NCBI GenBank assembly: GCA_023053545.1 | Contig: JAKZAN010000086.1 | Span: 62,001-126,000, forward strand | DNA from: Lepidurus packardi | Lineage: Eukaryota > Arthropoda > Branchiopoda > Notostraca > Triopsidae | Length of the DNA: 64,000 bases | Reading direction: 5' to 3' | In this document: positions 27,917 to 39,411 of the stretch, piece by piece | Layout: each line of letters starts with the position of its first letter | How positions within the stretch are numbered: position 1 is the first letter of the stretch | The notes under the pieces: model-generated | Database searches by the model: none | Seen by the model: only the letters and a program-made list of their open reading frames with translations | What the model was told of the DNA's origin: nothing | Made by a program: the position numbers and the translations under genes

Positions 27917-30900
27917 CTGCTGACTTAATTCATAAATTACTGACTAAATTAATTAATTACTGACTTAATTCATGAATTACTGACTTAATTAATTAACTAC
28001 GGACTTAATTAATTAATTACTGACTTAATTCATGGTTTACTGACTCAATTCATGAATTACTGACTTAAATCATGAATTACGGACTTAATTAATGAAATAC
28101 TGATTTAATTCATGAATTACTGACTTAATTCATGAATTACTGACTTAATTCATGATTTAATGATTTAATTGATGAATTATTAACTTAATTCATGAAGTAC
28201 TGACTTAATTAATGAATTACTGACTTTATTCATGAATTACTGAATTATTAATGAATCACTGACTTAATTCATGAATTACTGACTTAATTAATTAACTAAG
28301 GACTTAATTTATGAATTACTGACTTAATTCATAAATTACTGACTTAATTCATGAATTACTGACTTAATTCATGAACTATGGACTTAATTAATGAAATACT
28401 GATTTAATTCATGAATTACCGACTTAATTCATGATTTAATGACTAAATTGATGAATTATTAACTTAATTCATGAAGTACTGACTTAATTCATGAATTACT
28501 GACTTAATTCATGAATTACTGACTTAATTCATGAATTACTGACTTAATTACTGAATTACTGACTTAATTACTTAATTACCGCCTTAATTCATGAATTATG
28601 GACTTAATTAATGAAGTACTGACTTAAATCATGATTTTCTGACTTAATTCATGAATTACTGACTGAATTCATGAATTACTGACTTAATTCATGAATTACT
28701 GACTTAATTCATGATTTAATGACTTAACTCATGAATTACTGACTAAATTAATGAACTACTAAGTATTTCATTATTCATGAATTACTGACTTAATTAATGA
28801 TTTAATGACTTAATTGATGAATTATTAACTTAATTCATGAAGTACTGACTTAATTCATGAAATACTGACTTAATTAATGAATTACTGACTTAATTCATGA
28901 ATTACTGACTTAATTCATGAATTACTGGCTTAATTCATGATTTAATGACTTAACTCATGAATTACTGACTAAATTAATGAACTACTAAGTATTTCATTAT
29001 TCATGAATTACTGACTTAATTCATGATTTAATGACTTAATTGATGAATTATTAACTTAATTCATGAAGTACTGACTTAATTCATGAATTACTGACTTAAT
29101 TCATGAATTACAGACTTAATTCATGAATTACTGACTTAATTAATGAATTACTGACTTAATTAATGAATTACTGACTTATTTCATGAATTACCGACTTAAT
29201 TAATGAAGTACTGACTTAAATCATGATTTTCTGACTTAATTCATGAATTACTGACTTAATTTATAATTACTTAATTCAATGAATTCATGAATTATGGACT
29301 TAATTAATGAATTACTGACTTAATTCATGAATTACTGACTTAATTCATAATTACTTAATTCAATTAATTCATGAATTATGGACTTAATTAATGAATTACT
29401 GACTTAATTTTAGGAATTACTGACTCAATTCATGAATTTCCGACTTATTTCATGAATTATGGATTTAATTAATGAAGTACTGACTTAAATCACGATTTTC
29501 TTTCTTAATCTATGAATTACTGACTTAATTCATGAATTACTGACTTAATTCATGAATTACTGACTTAATTCATAAATTATTGACTTAATTCATGAATTAC
29601 TGACTTAATTCATGAATTATGGAATTAATTAATTAACTACGGACTTAATTCATGAATTACTGACTTAATTCATAAATTACTGACTTAAACTAAAACTGAC
29701 TACTGACTTAAATTACTGACTAATTCATGAATTATGGACTTAATTAATGAATTACTGACTAAATTCATGAATTTCCGACTTATTTCATGAAATACTTAAC
29801 TTAATTACTTAATTAATGAAGTACTGACTTAAGTCACGATTTTCTTACTTAATCCATGAATTACTGGCTTAATTCATGAATTACTGACTTAAATCATAAA
29901 TTACTGACTTAATCCATGAATTACTGACTTAATTCATGAACTATGGACTTAATTAATTAACTACGGACTTAATTTATGAATTACTGACTCAATTAATTAA
30001 CTACGGACTTAATTAATGAATTACTGACTTAATTCATGAATTACTGACTCAATTCATGAATTACTGACTTAATTCATGAATTACTGACTTAATTCATGAA
30101 CTATGGACCTAATTAATTAACTACGGACATAATTAATGAATTACTGACTTAATTAATGAAATACTGAGTTAATTCATGAATTACTGACTTAGTTCATGAA
30201 TTACTGACTAAATTAATAAATTCCTGACTTAATTCATGAATTCCTGACTTAATTCATGAATTACTGACTAAATTAATGAACTACTGACATAATTCATGAA
30301 ATACTGTCTAAATTCATGAATTACTGATTTAATTCATGAATTTGTGACTTACTTAATGAATTACTAACTTAATTCATGAAATACTGACCTAATTAATAAT
30401 TACTGACTTAGTTCATGATTTAATGACTTCATTGATGAATTATTAACTTAATTCATGAAGTACTGACTTAATTCATGAATTACTGACTTAATTCATGAAT
30501 TACTTACTTAATTCATGAATTACTGACTTAATTAATGAACTACTGACTAAATTCATGAATTACCGACTTAATTCATGAATTATGGACTTAATTAAAGAAG
30601 TACTGACTTAAATCATGATTTTCTGACTTAATTCATGAATTACTGACTTAATTCATGAATTATGGACTTATAAATTATTCATTAATTATGGACGTAATTT
30701 ATTAATTACGGACTTGTGTAATTAATTACTGACTAAATTAATCAACTACTAACTTAACTCATGATTTACTGACTTAATTCATGAATTACTGACTTAATTC
30801 ATGAACTACTGACTTAATTCCTGAATTACTACCTTAATTCGTGAATTACTGACTTAATTCATGAATAACAACCTTAATTCATGAATTACAACCTTAATTC

Positions 30901-31713
30901 ATGAATTACTGACTTAATTAATGAATTACTGAATTAATTAATGAATTACTGATATAATTAATAAATTACTGACTTAATTAATGAATTCCTGACTTAATTC
31001 ATGAATTACTAACTTAATTAATGAAATACTGACTTAATTCATGAACTACTGACTTAAATAATGAATTACTGACTTAATTAATGAAATACTGACTTAATTC
31101 ATGAACTACTGACTTAATTCATGAATTACTGGCTTAATTAATGAAATGCTGACTTAATTCATGAATTACTGACTTAATTAATGAAATACTGCCTTAATTC
31201 ATGAATTACTGACTTAAGTAATGAATTACTGACTTAATTAATGAAATTCTGACTTAATTCATGAACTACTGACTTAACTAATGAATTACTGACTTAATTC
31301 ATGAATTACCGACTTAATTCATGAATTATGGACTTAATTAATGAAGTAGTGACTTAAATCATGATTTTCTGACTGAATTCATGAATTACTGACTTAATTA
31401 ATGAATTACTGACTTAATTTATGAATTACTGATTTAATTCATGAATTTCCGACTTATTTCATGAATTATGGACTTATTTAATGAAGTACTGACTTAAATC
31501 ACGATTTTCTTACTTAATCCATGAATTACTGACTTAATTCATGAATTACTGATTTAATTCATGAACTATGGACTTAATTAATTAACTACGGACTTAATTT
31601 ATGAATTACTGACTTAATTAATTAACTACAGACTTAATTAATGAATTACTGACTTAATTCATGAATTACTGACTTAATTCATGAACTATGGACCTAATTA
31701 ATTAACTACGGAC
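27917..31713. repeat. Satellite 2 array, second block (copy B of the duplication)
   Basis: This is 20-bp satellite 2 that repeats the variant order of 23321-27130, including landmarks such as AACTACTAAGTATTTCATTATTC and GAATAACAACCTT. It contains no open frame and no other element. Confidence 0.95.
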
Positions 31714-31715
31714 TT
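31703..31715. repeat. Target-site duplication, left of E1
   Basis: TAACTACGGACTT lies immediately before the T-run and recurs at 36921-36933 beyond the 5' end of E1. The last two T's cannot be separated from the tail. The sequence is a satellite 2 variant, so some chance identity is possible. Confidence 0.75.
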
Positions 31716-31739
31716 TTTTTTTTTTTTTTAATAAAAACC

Positions 31740-31763
31740 GGCGTAGGCTCGTGTCTATTGCCT
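31740..31763 (-). other. Conserved 3'-end stem-loop of LINE E1
   Basis: The plus strand reads GGCGTAGGC, then TCGTGTCT, then ATTGCCT. The counterpart stems in E2 and E3 are clean; here one pair has decayed (A opposite C in the sense RNA). It lies ~10 bases from the poly(A) tail, where LINE RTs recognise their RNA. Confidence 0.6.
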
Positions 31764-31907
31764 CGGGCTGTATTATGCGTACGGTTGTACATTGTCAATT
31801 TTTAAAATTGTATAAGTACAAGGGTAGGGTGGGGTGGTATCATGGTACCACCCCATGTGGGGAAGGAGGGGGGGGGAAAGGGAAAGGAGGTGGTTACAAT
31901 GACCACA

Positions 31908-33720
31908 CTATTTGCATAAATCAACTGCCTGTTTGAAGAAGGATACAATTGCAGGGAAGGCTTTTTCTTGGGTCAAGATTTCATGGGTGTTGAAATGGAT
32001 CTTTGATTTGCTTAACTGTAGCAGAAGGAGTGCCCTTTCTTTGTTGAGTGTTCGACAGTGGTAGAGGAGATGTGCCAGGTCTTGTCTGGATTGATCTTGG
32101 CACGGGCAGTGGTCGGAATCCGTTTTTGTGATGCGTTTTAGGTAGCTCTTTGTGGGGAAATGCGTAGTCCTCAGTTGTATTATTTTTGAGATAATCGTTC
32201 TGGGGAGATTTACCTGTATAATTCCTCTGTTTGACGGGCCGTGGATCAGGTCATGTAGGTGGCTAGGGCATGTCTTCCAACGATCTTTCATTGTTCCATT
32301 AGTGAACTATCGATCATGTTTAGGGCAGCCTTTAACGATTCCGGCGGGGATGGCCAAGCTTGTATTGCTAGCTGTCTTGCTCTCTCTGTGCACGTGGTGT
32401 AACGCTTGTGCTTCGGATTATCGCAAGTGCTTTTCCAATCCCACCAATTTCTTGTGGCGTAGTATTTTAGCAGCGTTTTTTTCAGAGCCAGGTCAAAGGG
32501 AAATAGATCAGCCTCCACCTCCAAGGCTACGGTAGGACTCGATGGTAGGGCACCTGTTATGGATAACAGGCCCCTTCTATAGGTTTGAGTAAGGGGTTTG
32601 AGCCTGGACGTGGAGATGTTGCTCCATGCGGGGTAAGCATAACGTATTTTTGATAAGACTGAAGCTTGAAAAAGGGAGTAAAGATGTTTGCATTTGATAG
32701 CTTTTGATATTTTGCTCAGTTTAACAATTCTTTGAAGTACTATGTTGGAATGTGATGCTTGGTGTTTGACGTGGTTGTTCCACGTCAGACGACTTCATAG
32801 ATGACCCCCAGGTATCTTACGGCGTCTTTTGGGAAGGTAGTGGTGTTATCCCATGTTAGTGGTATTGCTTCCTCACTATGTTTCCGGGAGAAGTGGATCA
32901 GTTCTGTTTTGTTTCTTGCGAAATTCAGTTGGAGTCTTTTCCCCCATTTCTCGAGGGTATTGAGATTATTGGAGAGCAGCTTGATGTTCTTTTCGCTTGA
33001 GGTGCCGGATGTGTGTATGAGGAGGTCGTCGACAAAGGCTTGCACTTGTATCCGCATCCTTTTAATAATACTCAAGGCGCTATCGATGTATGTCAGGAAT
33101 AATAGCGGTGAAAGGGGGGATCCCTGCGGCACACCTTTTTTGGTTAAAAACATGTCGCTTTGGTCCTCGCCGAAGACTATGAAAAATCTCCGGTGTTTCA
33201 AGAAGCTATTAATCCATGTTGATAGGGTGCGCGGGGCCTTTAGCCTTCGAAGTACCTGTAGAAGCTTGTTGTGGTCTACGTTATCAAAAGCCCCAGTGAT
33301 TTCGAGTAGGAGCGCTGTGTGGACTTTACCCTTGTCAAAGCTGTGAAGAATTGAATTGCTGAAGTTGACGAGGGCGTCGGTCGTGGATCTAGCTGACCTG
33401 CATCCCCATTGTTGGTTAGACAGCGCATTTTTGTCTTCTAGAAAGGATTTTAGGCGATTCGCTATGGCCTTTTCAAGGATTTTCCCTAGAACTGGTAGAA
33501 GGGAGATGGGGCGAAAGCTCTTGATAGACTCATAGTTCGGTTTTCCGGGCTTGGGGATTGGGATAACTTTTGCTGTCTTCCATATTCTAGGGTAAAAACC
33601 GAGGGAAAGCGAAGCGTTGAAAATGTTGACAACATATGACCTAATCGTTTTCCAGATGTATTTTAGAACTATGGCTTGAATGTCGTCTATTCCGGCTGCT
33701 TTTTTGGGGTGAAGGCCATT
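31908..33720 (-). pseudogene. LINE E1 ORF2: RT and C-terminal domain
   Basis: Fragments of one decayed ORF2 half. 33201-32785 holds KKGVPQGSPLSPLLFLTYID, the catalytic FVDD and the NKTELIHFSRK region. 32524-32288 and 32291-31908 hold the post-RT region and the zinc motif CPCQDQSRQDLAHLLYHC. Frame changes separate these pieces, and one short open piece ends in YEVV right after the RT core. Motif A further upstream has Glu for the catalytic Asp. Non-functional. Confidence 0.8.
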
Positions 33721-34090
33721 CAGAATGTCGGTGATTTCATCGGTGGTAAAAGGTTCGTCGTATGACGAGGTTCTAAGTTTCTTGTTCGTTTTATGGGAAC
33801 AAGTTGTATCTTGAGGGTATACCGGTTCTTCATTTGGAGCCCGTTTAGCAAGTGTATGGCTACATAATTTAGTTTTGAGTAGGCATCTAGAAAGAGTTTG
33901 CCGTCGTTTTGTTTCAGTTGGTCTAGTCGGTTGTTGTTGTTGGTTCGCAAGCGGCTATCTGGTATGACTTCTAGTCTTAAATTTGGTACTAAGATTTGGT
34001 GTATTGGATGTGTGGCTCACAAGCTAACGATGGTCACCGTGTTGACGCTCAACTCTTACTACCTCTCTCTCACCTTTCCTAACTGACCTC

Positions 34091-35221
34091 TCACCAGGCA
34101 AAGCTGCCCTCAAGGTTACATACCAATAGAGGGCATGTAGATGACCTCATACCACTATCTAAATTCCATATTGTCCTGTTATTAGTAGAGTCCATTTGTG
34201 TGGACCAGTAACGTTCCTTGCAATCCCTCGTTTTCCGCCTTTTTCTTTTCCAATCTTCCTCTCTTCGTGGACCGCCAAGTGTGCGATACAGTCGAAGTGC
34301 TGCTGATGCTTCCTTGCGTAGTCGATGAAGTTCGCTATTCCACCATGGATTGATCCGGATGTTAGCAGTTTTCTTTGGGATGTGTTTGTTCATGGCTTCC
34401 TGAATGGTCGTGTTAAGCGTTTTTACAGCTGTGTCGATCGCGTGAGGGTTTGAGAGATTCGAGAACAGCGAACGCGCTTTTAGTAAGCTTTCTGACATCT
34501 GGGAGCGTAAGTCACTCCAGTTTGCTCTATTGTAGCACCACGTGGTTTTTTTTGTTGTGCGGTGGGTAGGGGTTGCGAAAGAGAGGACTATTGCTTTGTG
34601 GTCAGACTCGTTGTAATATTCACCTTCGTTCAGAATGGACCACTCAACCTGTGTGTTTATATCCGGAGACACAAACGTGAGGTCTATGGTGGACTTGTGT
34701 CCACGCTCGTTGTGAAAGGTTGGAGTGTTCCATGCGTTTAATAGCGCGAGGTCGTGTTCCATGACAAAATTTTGAAGGCTAGTTCCCGCGGAGTCAGGGG
34801 CTTTATTTTCTCACAGCCAGTGATGTGCATTGAAGTCCCCTGTGATAGCTATAGGTCCGTTTTGTCCATGCTTTTCCCAAATGGCCGTGAGTAGCAACGT
34901 GATCTCTGTGGTGTGTCTCCTATACAGTATAATAGCAGTTATGGGACGGGCGGTAGCATTGGGCAACCTGAGTGCCACATATAATTCCGTTATCTCCAGG
35001 ACGTAGAAGGGACTGTTTTTATTCCGCAAGAGTAATACTCCTTCATATGCGAGGGAGGAGCTAATCACGTCGAAATCCCCGATGCTTGAGCAAGTCAGAC
35101 TCTGCGGTGGTTCAATTGCTACAACCGTGTCGATTCTCCTGTCTGCAGCTTCGCGGGTCAGTTCAGTGAGTTGGTTAAAGCTTTTTCTTATGTTCTGTAC
35201 CACTAGCTGGAGTTTCAACAT
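34091..35221 (-). pseudogene. LINE E1 ORF2: endonuclease part
   Basis: An AP-type endonuclease (EEP fold) in two open pieces. 35221-34811 starts with ATG at 35221, about 14 bases after the ORF1 stop, and carries the IEPP motif and GDFNAHHW. 34762-34091 carries NERGHKSTIDLTF and ESDHKAIVL, then a linker WWNSELHRLRKEA. A stop and frame change lie between the pieces near 34765-34815. The catalytic-type residues (E in IEPP, the GDFN Asp/Asn, SDH) are all still recognisable. Confidence 0.8.
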
Positions 35222-35234
35222 CAACGGGACGAGT

Positions 35235-36686
35235 TCACCAAGTCACGTGTGGTGGCGCGTATATGGCAACTGTAGTGGAAGGCGGGGTGGTCTCCTCACA
35301 ATTTGCGCATTTTTGGGTTGGGTTAGAGCAAGTACGTGTGTCGTGGCACTGCGCGCATTTGGCACAGGTTGATTCTTTCTCTTTGCAATTCGGAGATGAA
35401 TGGCCGTATTTTTGGCACTTGTAGCACTGGGATAGTGGGTTGATCTTTTTTTCTTCTATCTGCACAACGCGGCTGAATGCAAAGAGGCAAGCTTCGCTGA
35501 TAAGCATGTCTTTCTCCTCGGGATTTGAGCAGGAGTATTTGATGGAGCCAAATTTCTTCTCACTACTAGGGTTGAGCCACGCCATTTTTGATGCAAGGAA
35601 GGAAAAGTTGGCAAAAGTGTTTTTGTCGTTGAAATGACTGGCTATTTCGTTGAAACTGACGTCTCTGGGAATTTGATGAATGACTAGATCGCTATTTGGG
35701 TGCCATTGCACTGATGTGGTTGGTCCTAGAGAGGGAAGAATCTTCGTTTTGAGGACTGCTTCTGCTTTCTGCTTTTCTTGAGGGTTCTTAAAAACCAAAG
35801 CAATATTTCCTTGAATGGTTTTTCTGGCCATTAATGGGTTGATGGGTAAAGCAGTTTTTGGTAGTTGCGCTAAGTCCTTGTCTATGGATGCCAAAAGGTC
35901 TGTGCGATCCCATTTGGTTTGACGCTTAGACTCGTCTTGTTGTTGCAAAATTAGGGTGGATTCCATATCTGGGCTTGAGCGAGTTTCTTTTTTGGCAACA
36001 GTGCTAGAGGTGAGTGGAGATTTTTGAGCAGCTTTTGTACGGCGTTTCAAGATTGTGGTCCAGGATGGGGAAGTACGGGTATTGTCAGGCTTAGAGAGAT
36101 CTATACTCTCCAGCTCAGCAATATCAGCGCTGAAGCTGTTCATCTCGTATCGAGTGAATGTTGGCTTGGATTTAGTTTGAGGCTTAGCTGGCATGGATGT
36201 TGTTAGTTCAGAAATATGGGTTCGGAGACTTCTTATTTCTGCGATTAGCAGAGGGACGAGGGTCGTAAGTGGGGCAAGGACTGCCATCAACGCTGGTGTG
36301 TTATTCTCCTTAGCCAGTATCTTGAAGCTCTCGTTTAGTTGAACCAGGGCTTCCTTCATTGTCAGGGATTCCGCATCAATAAAGGATTCATCCGTGAACG
36401 ATTTCTTGATGGGGAGTTCTGATGGGGATAATTGGAGTTTTGAGGAGTGGGCCAGGGGAGAATTAGGCGTCCTGGCAAGTCTGCATTCTTTGCAATTCTT
36501 GGCTGCACGTTGGTCTTTGATGGAGAGCTTTTTGCATGTAGCGCATTCGGTTTTCTTTTGGTTTTCAGAATTTAGGCTATCAGATTCAAAATCCATGGGA
36601 TCTAGGCTTGATTTCAAGTTGGTTTGGTTAGGTGGTAGGTTGGGTATGGGTGTGGACTCAGGCACTGACGCCGGTTGCTCCGCCAT
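35235..36686 (-). pseudogene. LINE E1 ORF1 (gag-like, 483 codons)
   Basis: The ATG is at 36686. Residues 48-68 form CxxC-x13-CxxC. About 105-165 is a Leu-rich coiled-coil-like region. About 265-415 is the RNA-binding gag-like core, with VIHQIPRDVSFNEIASHF. CCHC knuckles follow: CYKCQKYGHSSPNC (421-434) and CAKCAQCHDTRTC (441-453). A third starts at CANC (460-463) but loses its His and last Cys, and the frame ends 20 residues later. ORF1 is otherwise open over its full length although ORF2 is badly broken. The product would bind element RNA. Confidence 0.82.
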
Positions 36687-36693
36687 TGTTTAC

Positions 36694-36710
36694 CCTGGGC
36701 TTAGCCCGGG
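36694..36710 (-). promoter_or_regulatory. Stem-loop just upstream of E1 ORF1 start
   Basis: CCTGGGC-TTA-GCCCGGG on the plus strand forms a 7-pair stem (one T-G pair) with a 3-base loop, 8-24 bases before the ORF1 ATG. A shorter version, GGGC-TAA-GCCC, lies at 18914-18924 before the E0 ORF1 ATG. Such a structure in the leader could affect ORF1 translation; the role is inferred. Confidence 0.45.
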
Positions 36711-36920
36711 CGCTGTAGGGTGGTGAAAAGATTTCTTAATTTTTATGGTTTTGATATTATGGAACGGGGTATTTTGTTCACAATTTGAACCAGGGAGGAG
36801 AAGGGTGGGCTGGGAATGGTTTTTGGGGTGAATAGGTTAAAAGCAAAGTTAAAAATTTTAAAAATTGGCGGCAGGTCACAAAATTCACTTCTGACTCTGG
36901 CGGAAGCGAACCGCGAACCC

Positions 36921-36933
36921 TAACTACGGACTT
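36921..36933. repeat. Target-site duplication, right of E1
   Basis: This is the second copy of TAACTACGGACTT, directly after the 5' end of E1 (...CGCGAACCC on the plus strand). It continues as satellite 2 (AATTAATGA). Confidence 0.75.
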
Positions 36934-36947
36934 AATTAATGACTTTC

Positions 36948-36992
36948 ATTAATTAATGAATTTCATTAATTAAGTCAGTAATTCATTAACTA
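36948..36992. repeat. Inverted satellite patch beside the E1 5' end
   Basis: The sequence around TTCATTAATTAAGTCAGTAA is satellite 2 in reverse-complement orientation, embedded in a forward array. It starts ~15 bases outside the E1 target duplication. Confidence 0.75.
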
Positions 36993-38246
36993 CGGACTTA
37001 ATTAATGAATTACTGACTTAATTAATGAAATACTGATTTAATTCATGAATTACTGACTTAATTCATGAATTACTGACTAAATTAATTAATTCCTGACTAA
37101 ATTCCTGAATTACTGACATAATTCATGAATTACTGACTTATTTTATGACTTACTGACTTATTTAATTAATTACTGACTTAATTCATGAATTACTGACCTA
37201 ATTAATGAATTACTGACTTAGTTCATGATTTAATGACTTAATTGATGAATTATTAACTTAATTCATGAAGTACTGACTTAATTCATGAATTACTGACTTA
37301 ATTCATGAATTACTGACTTAATTCATGAATTACTGACTTAATTCATGAATTATGGACTTAATTAAAGAAGTACTGACTTATATCATGATTTTCTGACTTA
37401 ATTCATGAATTACTGACTTAATTCATGAATTATGGACTTAATTTATTAATTACGGACTTGTGTAATTGATTACTGACTAAATTAATTAACTACTAACTTA
37501 ATTCATGATTTACTGACTTAATTCATGAACTACTGACTTATTCCGTAAGGAATTAAGGAATTAATCATGATTTACTGACTTAATTCATGAATTACTGACT
37601 TAATTCATGAATGACTGACTTAGTTAATGAATTACTGACTTAAATAATGAACTACTGACTTAATTAATGAATTCCTGACTTAATTCATGAATTACAACCT
37701 TAATTCATGAATTACTGACTTCATTCATGAATAACAACCTTAATTCATGAATTACAACCTTAATTCATGAATTACAGATTTAATTCATGAATTACTAACT
37801 TAATTAATGAAATACTGACTTAATTCATGAATTACTGACTTAAGTAATGAATTACTGACTTAATTAATGAAATTCTGACTTAGTTCATGAATTACTGACT
37901 TATTTCAAGAATTATGGACTTAATTAATGAAGTACTGACTTAAATCATGATTTTCTGACTTATTTCATGAACTACTGACTTAAGTAATGAATTACTGACT
38001 TAATTCATGAATTACTGACTTAATTCATGAACTACTGACTTAATTAATGATTTACTGACTTAATTCATGAATTACTGACTTAATTCACGAATTACTGACT
38101 TAATTCATGATTTACTGACTTAATTCATGAATTACTGACTTAATTAATGTATTACTGACTTAATTAATGTATTACTGACTTAATTCATGACTTAATTCAT
38201 GAATTGCTGACTTTATTCATGAATTACTGACTTAATTCATGAATTA

Positions 38247-38251
38247 CTGAC
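38247..38251. repeat. Gypsy B target-site duplication (left)
   Basis: CTGAC just outside the left LTR, repeated at 50404-50408. Removing the element restores a normal satellite 2 unit (ATTACTGACTTAATTC). Confidence 0.88.
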
Positions 38252-38364
38252 TGTTATGGTCGAATCCAAGAATAATCTGTATTCCCCGGGAGGCGGGGCC
38301 ACTCCCTCATAGAGGTCGTCCCCCAAGCACGGTGGCACCGTGCCACGCTACCAAGCCCACAACA
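38252..38364 (-). repeat. LTR of Gypsy B (left, 113 bp)
   Basis: Begins TGTTATGG and ends ACAACA. It contains the stem-loop GCACGGT-GGC-ACCGTGC. It matches 50291-50403 except at two positions. CTGAC precedes it. Confidence 0.93.
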
Positions 38365-38407
38365 TGTCCCCTTGTCAGCTTACATACATTAAGTTTACGA
38401 GATCAAA

Positions 38408-39322
38408 TCAAAATAATATTGCGGGGTTACCATAAGAGAGATTAGATTTCACGTCAAAGATCTTTTTCTGTCTGCACTTTCTCCCCGTTCTCGTAACATG
38501 TTGCCCATCTCCTGCTCCCCCTCCTTCCTCCGCCTTTCTTTCACTCATTGTTTGGGTGCGCTGGTAAATTATTGGTTCCGATGGCACCCTGATAGTGGTT
38601 TGGAACCTCTTGAGGTGGACTCTGTTCCGTCGGAAAATTGCTCCATTAGACATTTTCACCTCATAAGATCTCGGGCCAATTTGTCGAAGGACCGTGCCGT
38701 CTTCTTTCCACAATTTCGTCAGATGGTGCTGGACCAGGACCCTTGTTCCCGGAGCAAGAGGGGGCAACTCCTTCGCTGTCTTGTTGTAATGCTTCTCCGA
38801 TTCACATGCTGCTTTGCGGCTAATAGCATTCTCCTTTTGATGTTGGAATGCAGGTAAGAAGTCTTGGAGTTTTCTTCCCATAAGAAGCTCAGCTGGCGAC
38901 CTTCCCAATTTGAGAGGGGTGTTTCGATAAACCAGTATTCCTTGTTGAAATTCCGTCAGGGACTTCGACTTCTTGAGAATTCTTTTTACAACTTTCACAG
39001 CAGCTTCGGCGAGTCCCTTTGACTTCGGATAGTAGGGACTAGAGGTTACGTGGTCAATGTTCCATTCTTCTAAGAAATCTTGGAACTTGTGACTAGTAAA
39101 CTGCGTGCCGTTATCGGAACGAAGCGTGTCAGGGGCTCCGTGTCTTGCAAAGGCGTCTTCCAATGCGCGTATTACCGCCTCAGGTGTGATTGACTTCAAC
39201 TGATATACTTCCGGATAAAACGAATAATAATCGGTCAGGATAAGATAATTCTTCCCGTCATAATGGAAAAGGTCCGTTGCTAACATCTGCCAAGGTCTCT
39301 TTGGCTTTTCGGTTGACATCAA
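38408..39322 (-). pseudogene. Gypsy B integrase part
   Basis: Catalytic core of a retroviral-type integrase: ATDLF, RSDNGTQF and GLAEAAVK supply the D, D and E of the DDE triad. A C-terminal region follows with GTRVLVQHHLTKLWKEDGTV and a basic tail. It would join element DNA to the target. Part of a broken element. Confidence 0.85.
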
Positions 39323-39411
39323 CGGCTCCTTCTGCTACTGGAAAACTTCAAACAGGTTTCACATCCCACAATCAGCTGACGAATTTGGTTTGAGATTCCC
39401 GGCCAGTAAAC

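Larger units (their letters stand above)
23321..32496. repeat. ~4.6 kb tandem segmental duplication spanning satellite and LINE 3' end
   Basis: Copy A is about 23321-27916 and copy B about 27917-32496. Both contain ~3.8 kb of satellite 2 followed by ~785 bp of LINE 3' end. Matched points lie 4603 bp apart in the satellite (23321/27924), 4584 bp apart at the LINE 3' end (27146/31730) and 4580 bp apart at the right edge (27911/32491). After copy A the LINE stops abruptly and satellite resumes at a point equal to position 23321, while after copy B the LINE continues as E1. The duplication therefore happened after E1 inserted. Copies differ by few substitutions and small indels. Confidence 0.85.
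31716..36920 (-). mobile_element. LINE E1, near full length, decayed
   Basis: A minus-strand non-LTR retrotransposon of ~5.2 kb with T-run 31714-31729 (poly(A) in sense), 3' UTR, ORF2 (endonuclease, RT, C-terminal zinc motif), ORF1 (zinc module, coiled coil, knuckles) and a ~230-bp 5' leader. It is flanked by a 13-bp target duplication. ORF2 is broken into at least five open pieces. RT motif A reads LLLEITGAFDN, where the catalytic Asp is replaced by Glu. No RNase H is seen. The protein style fits the R1/LOA/I-Jockey group, but the clade was not fixed. Confidence 0.88.
36934..38251. repeat. Satellite 2 array, third block
   Basis: 20-bp satellite 2 between E1 and Gypsy B. It includes two short inverted patches (36948-36992 and about 37541-37565). 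No gene. Confidence 0.95.
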
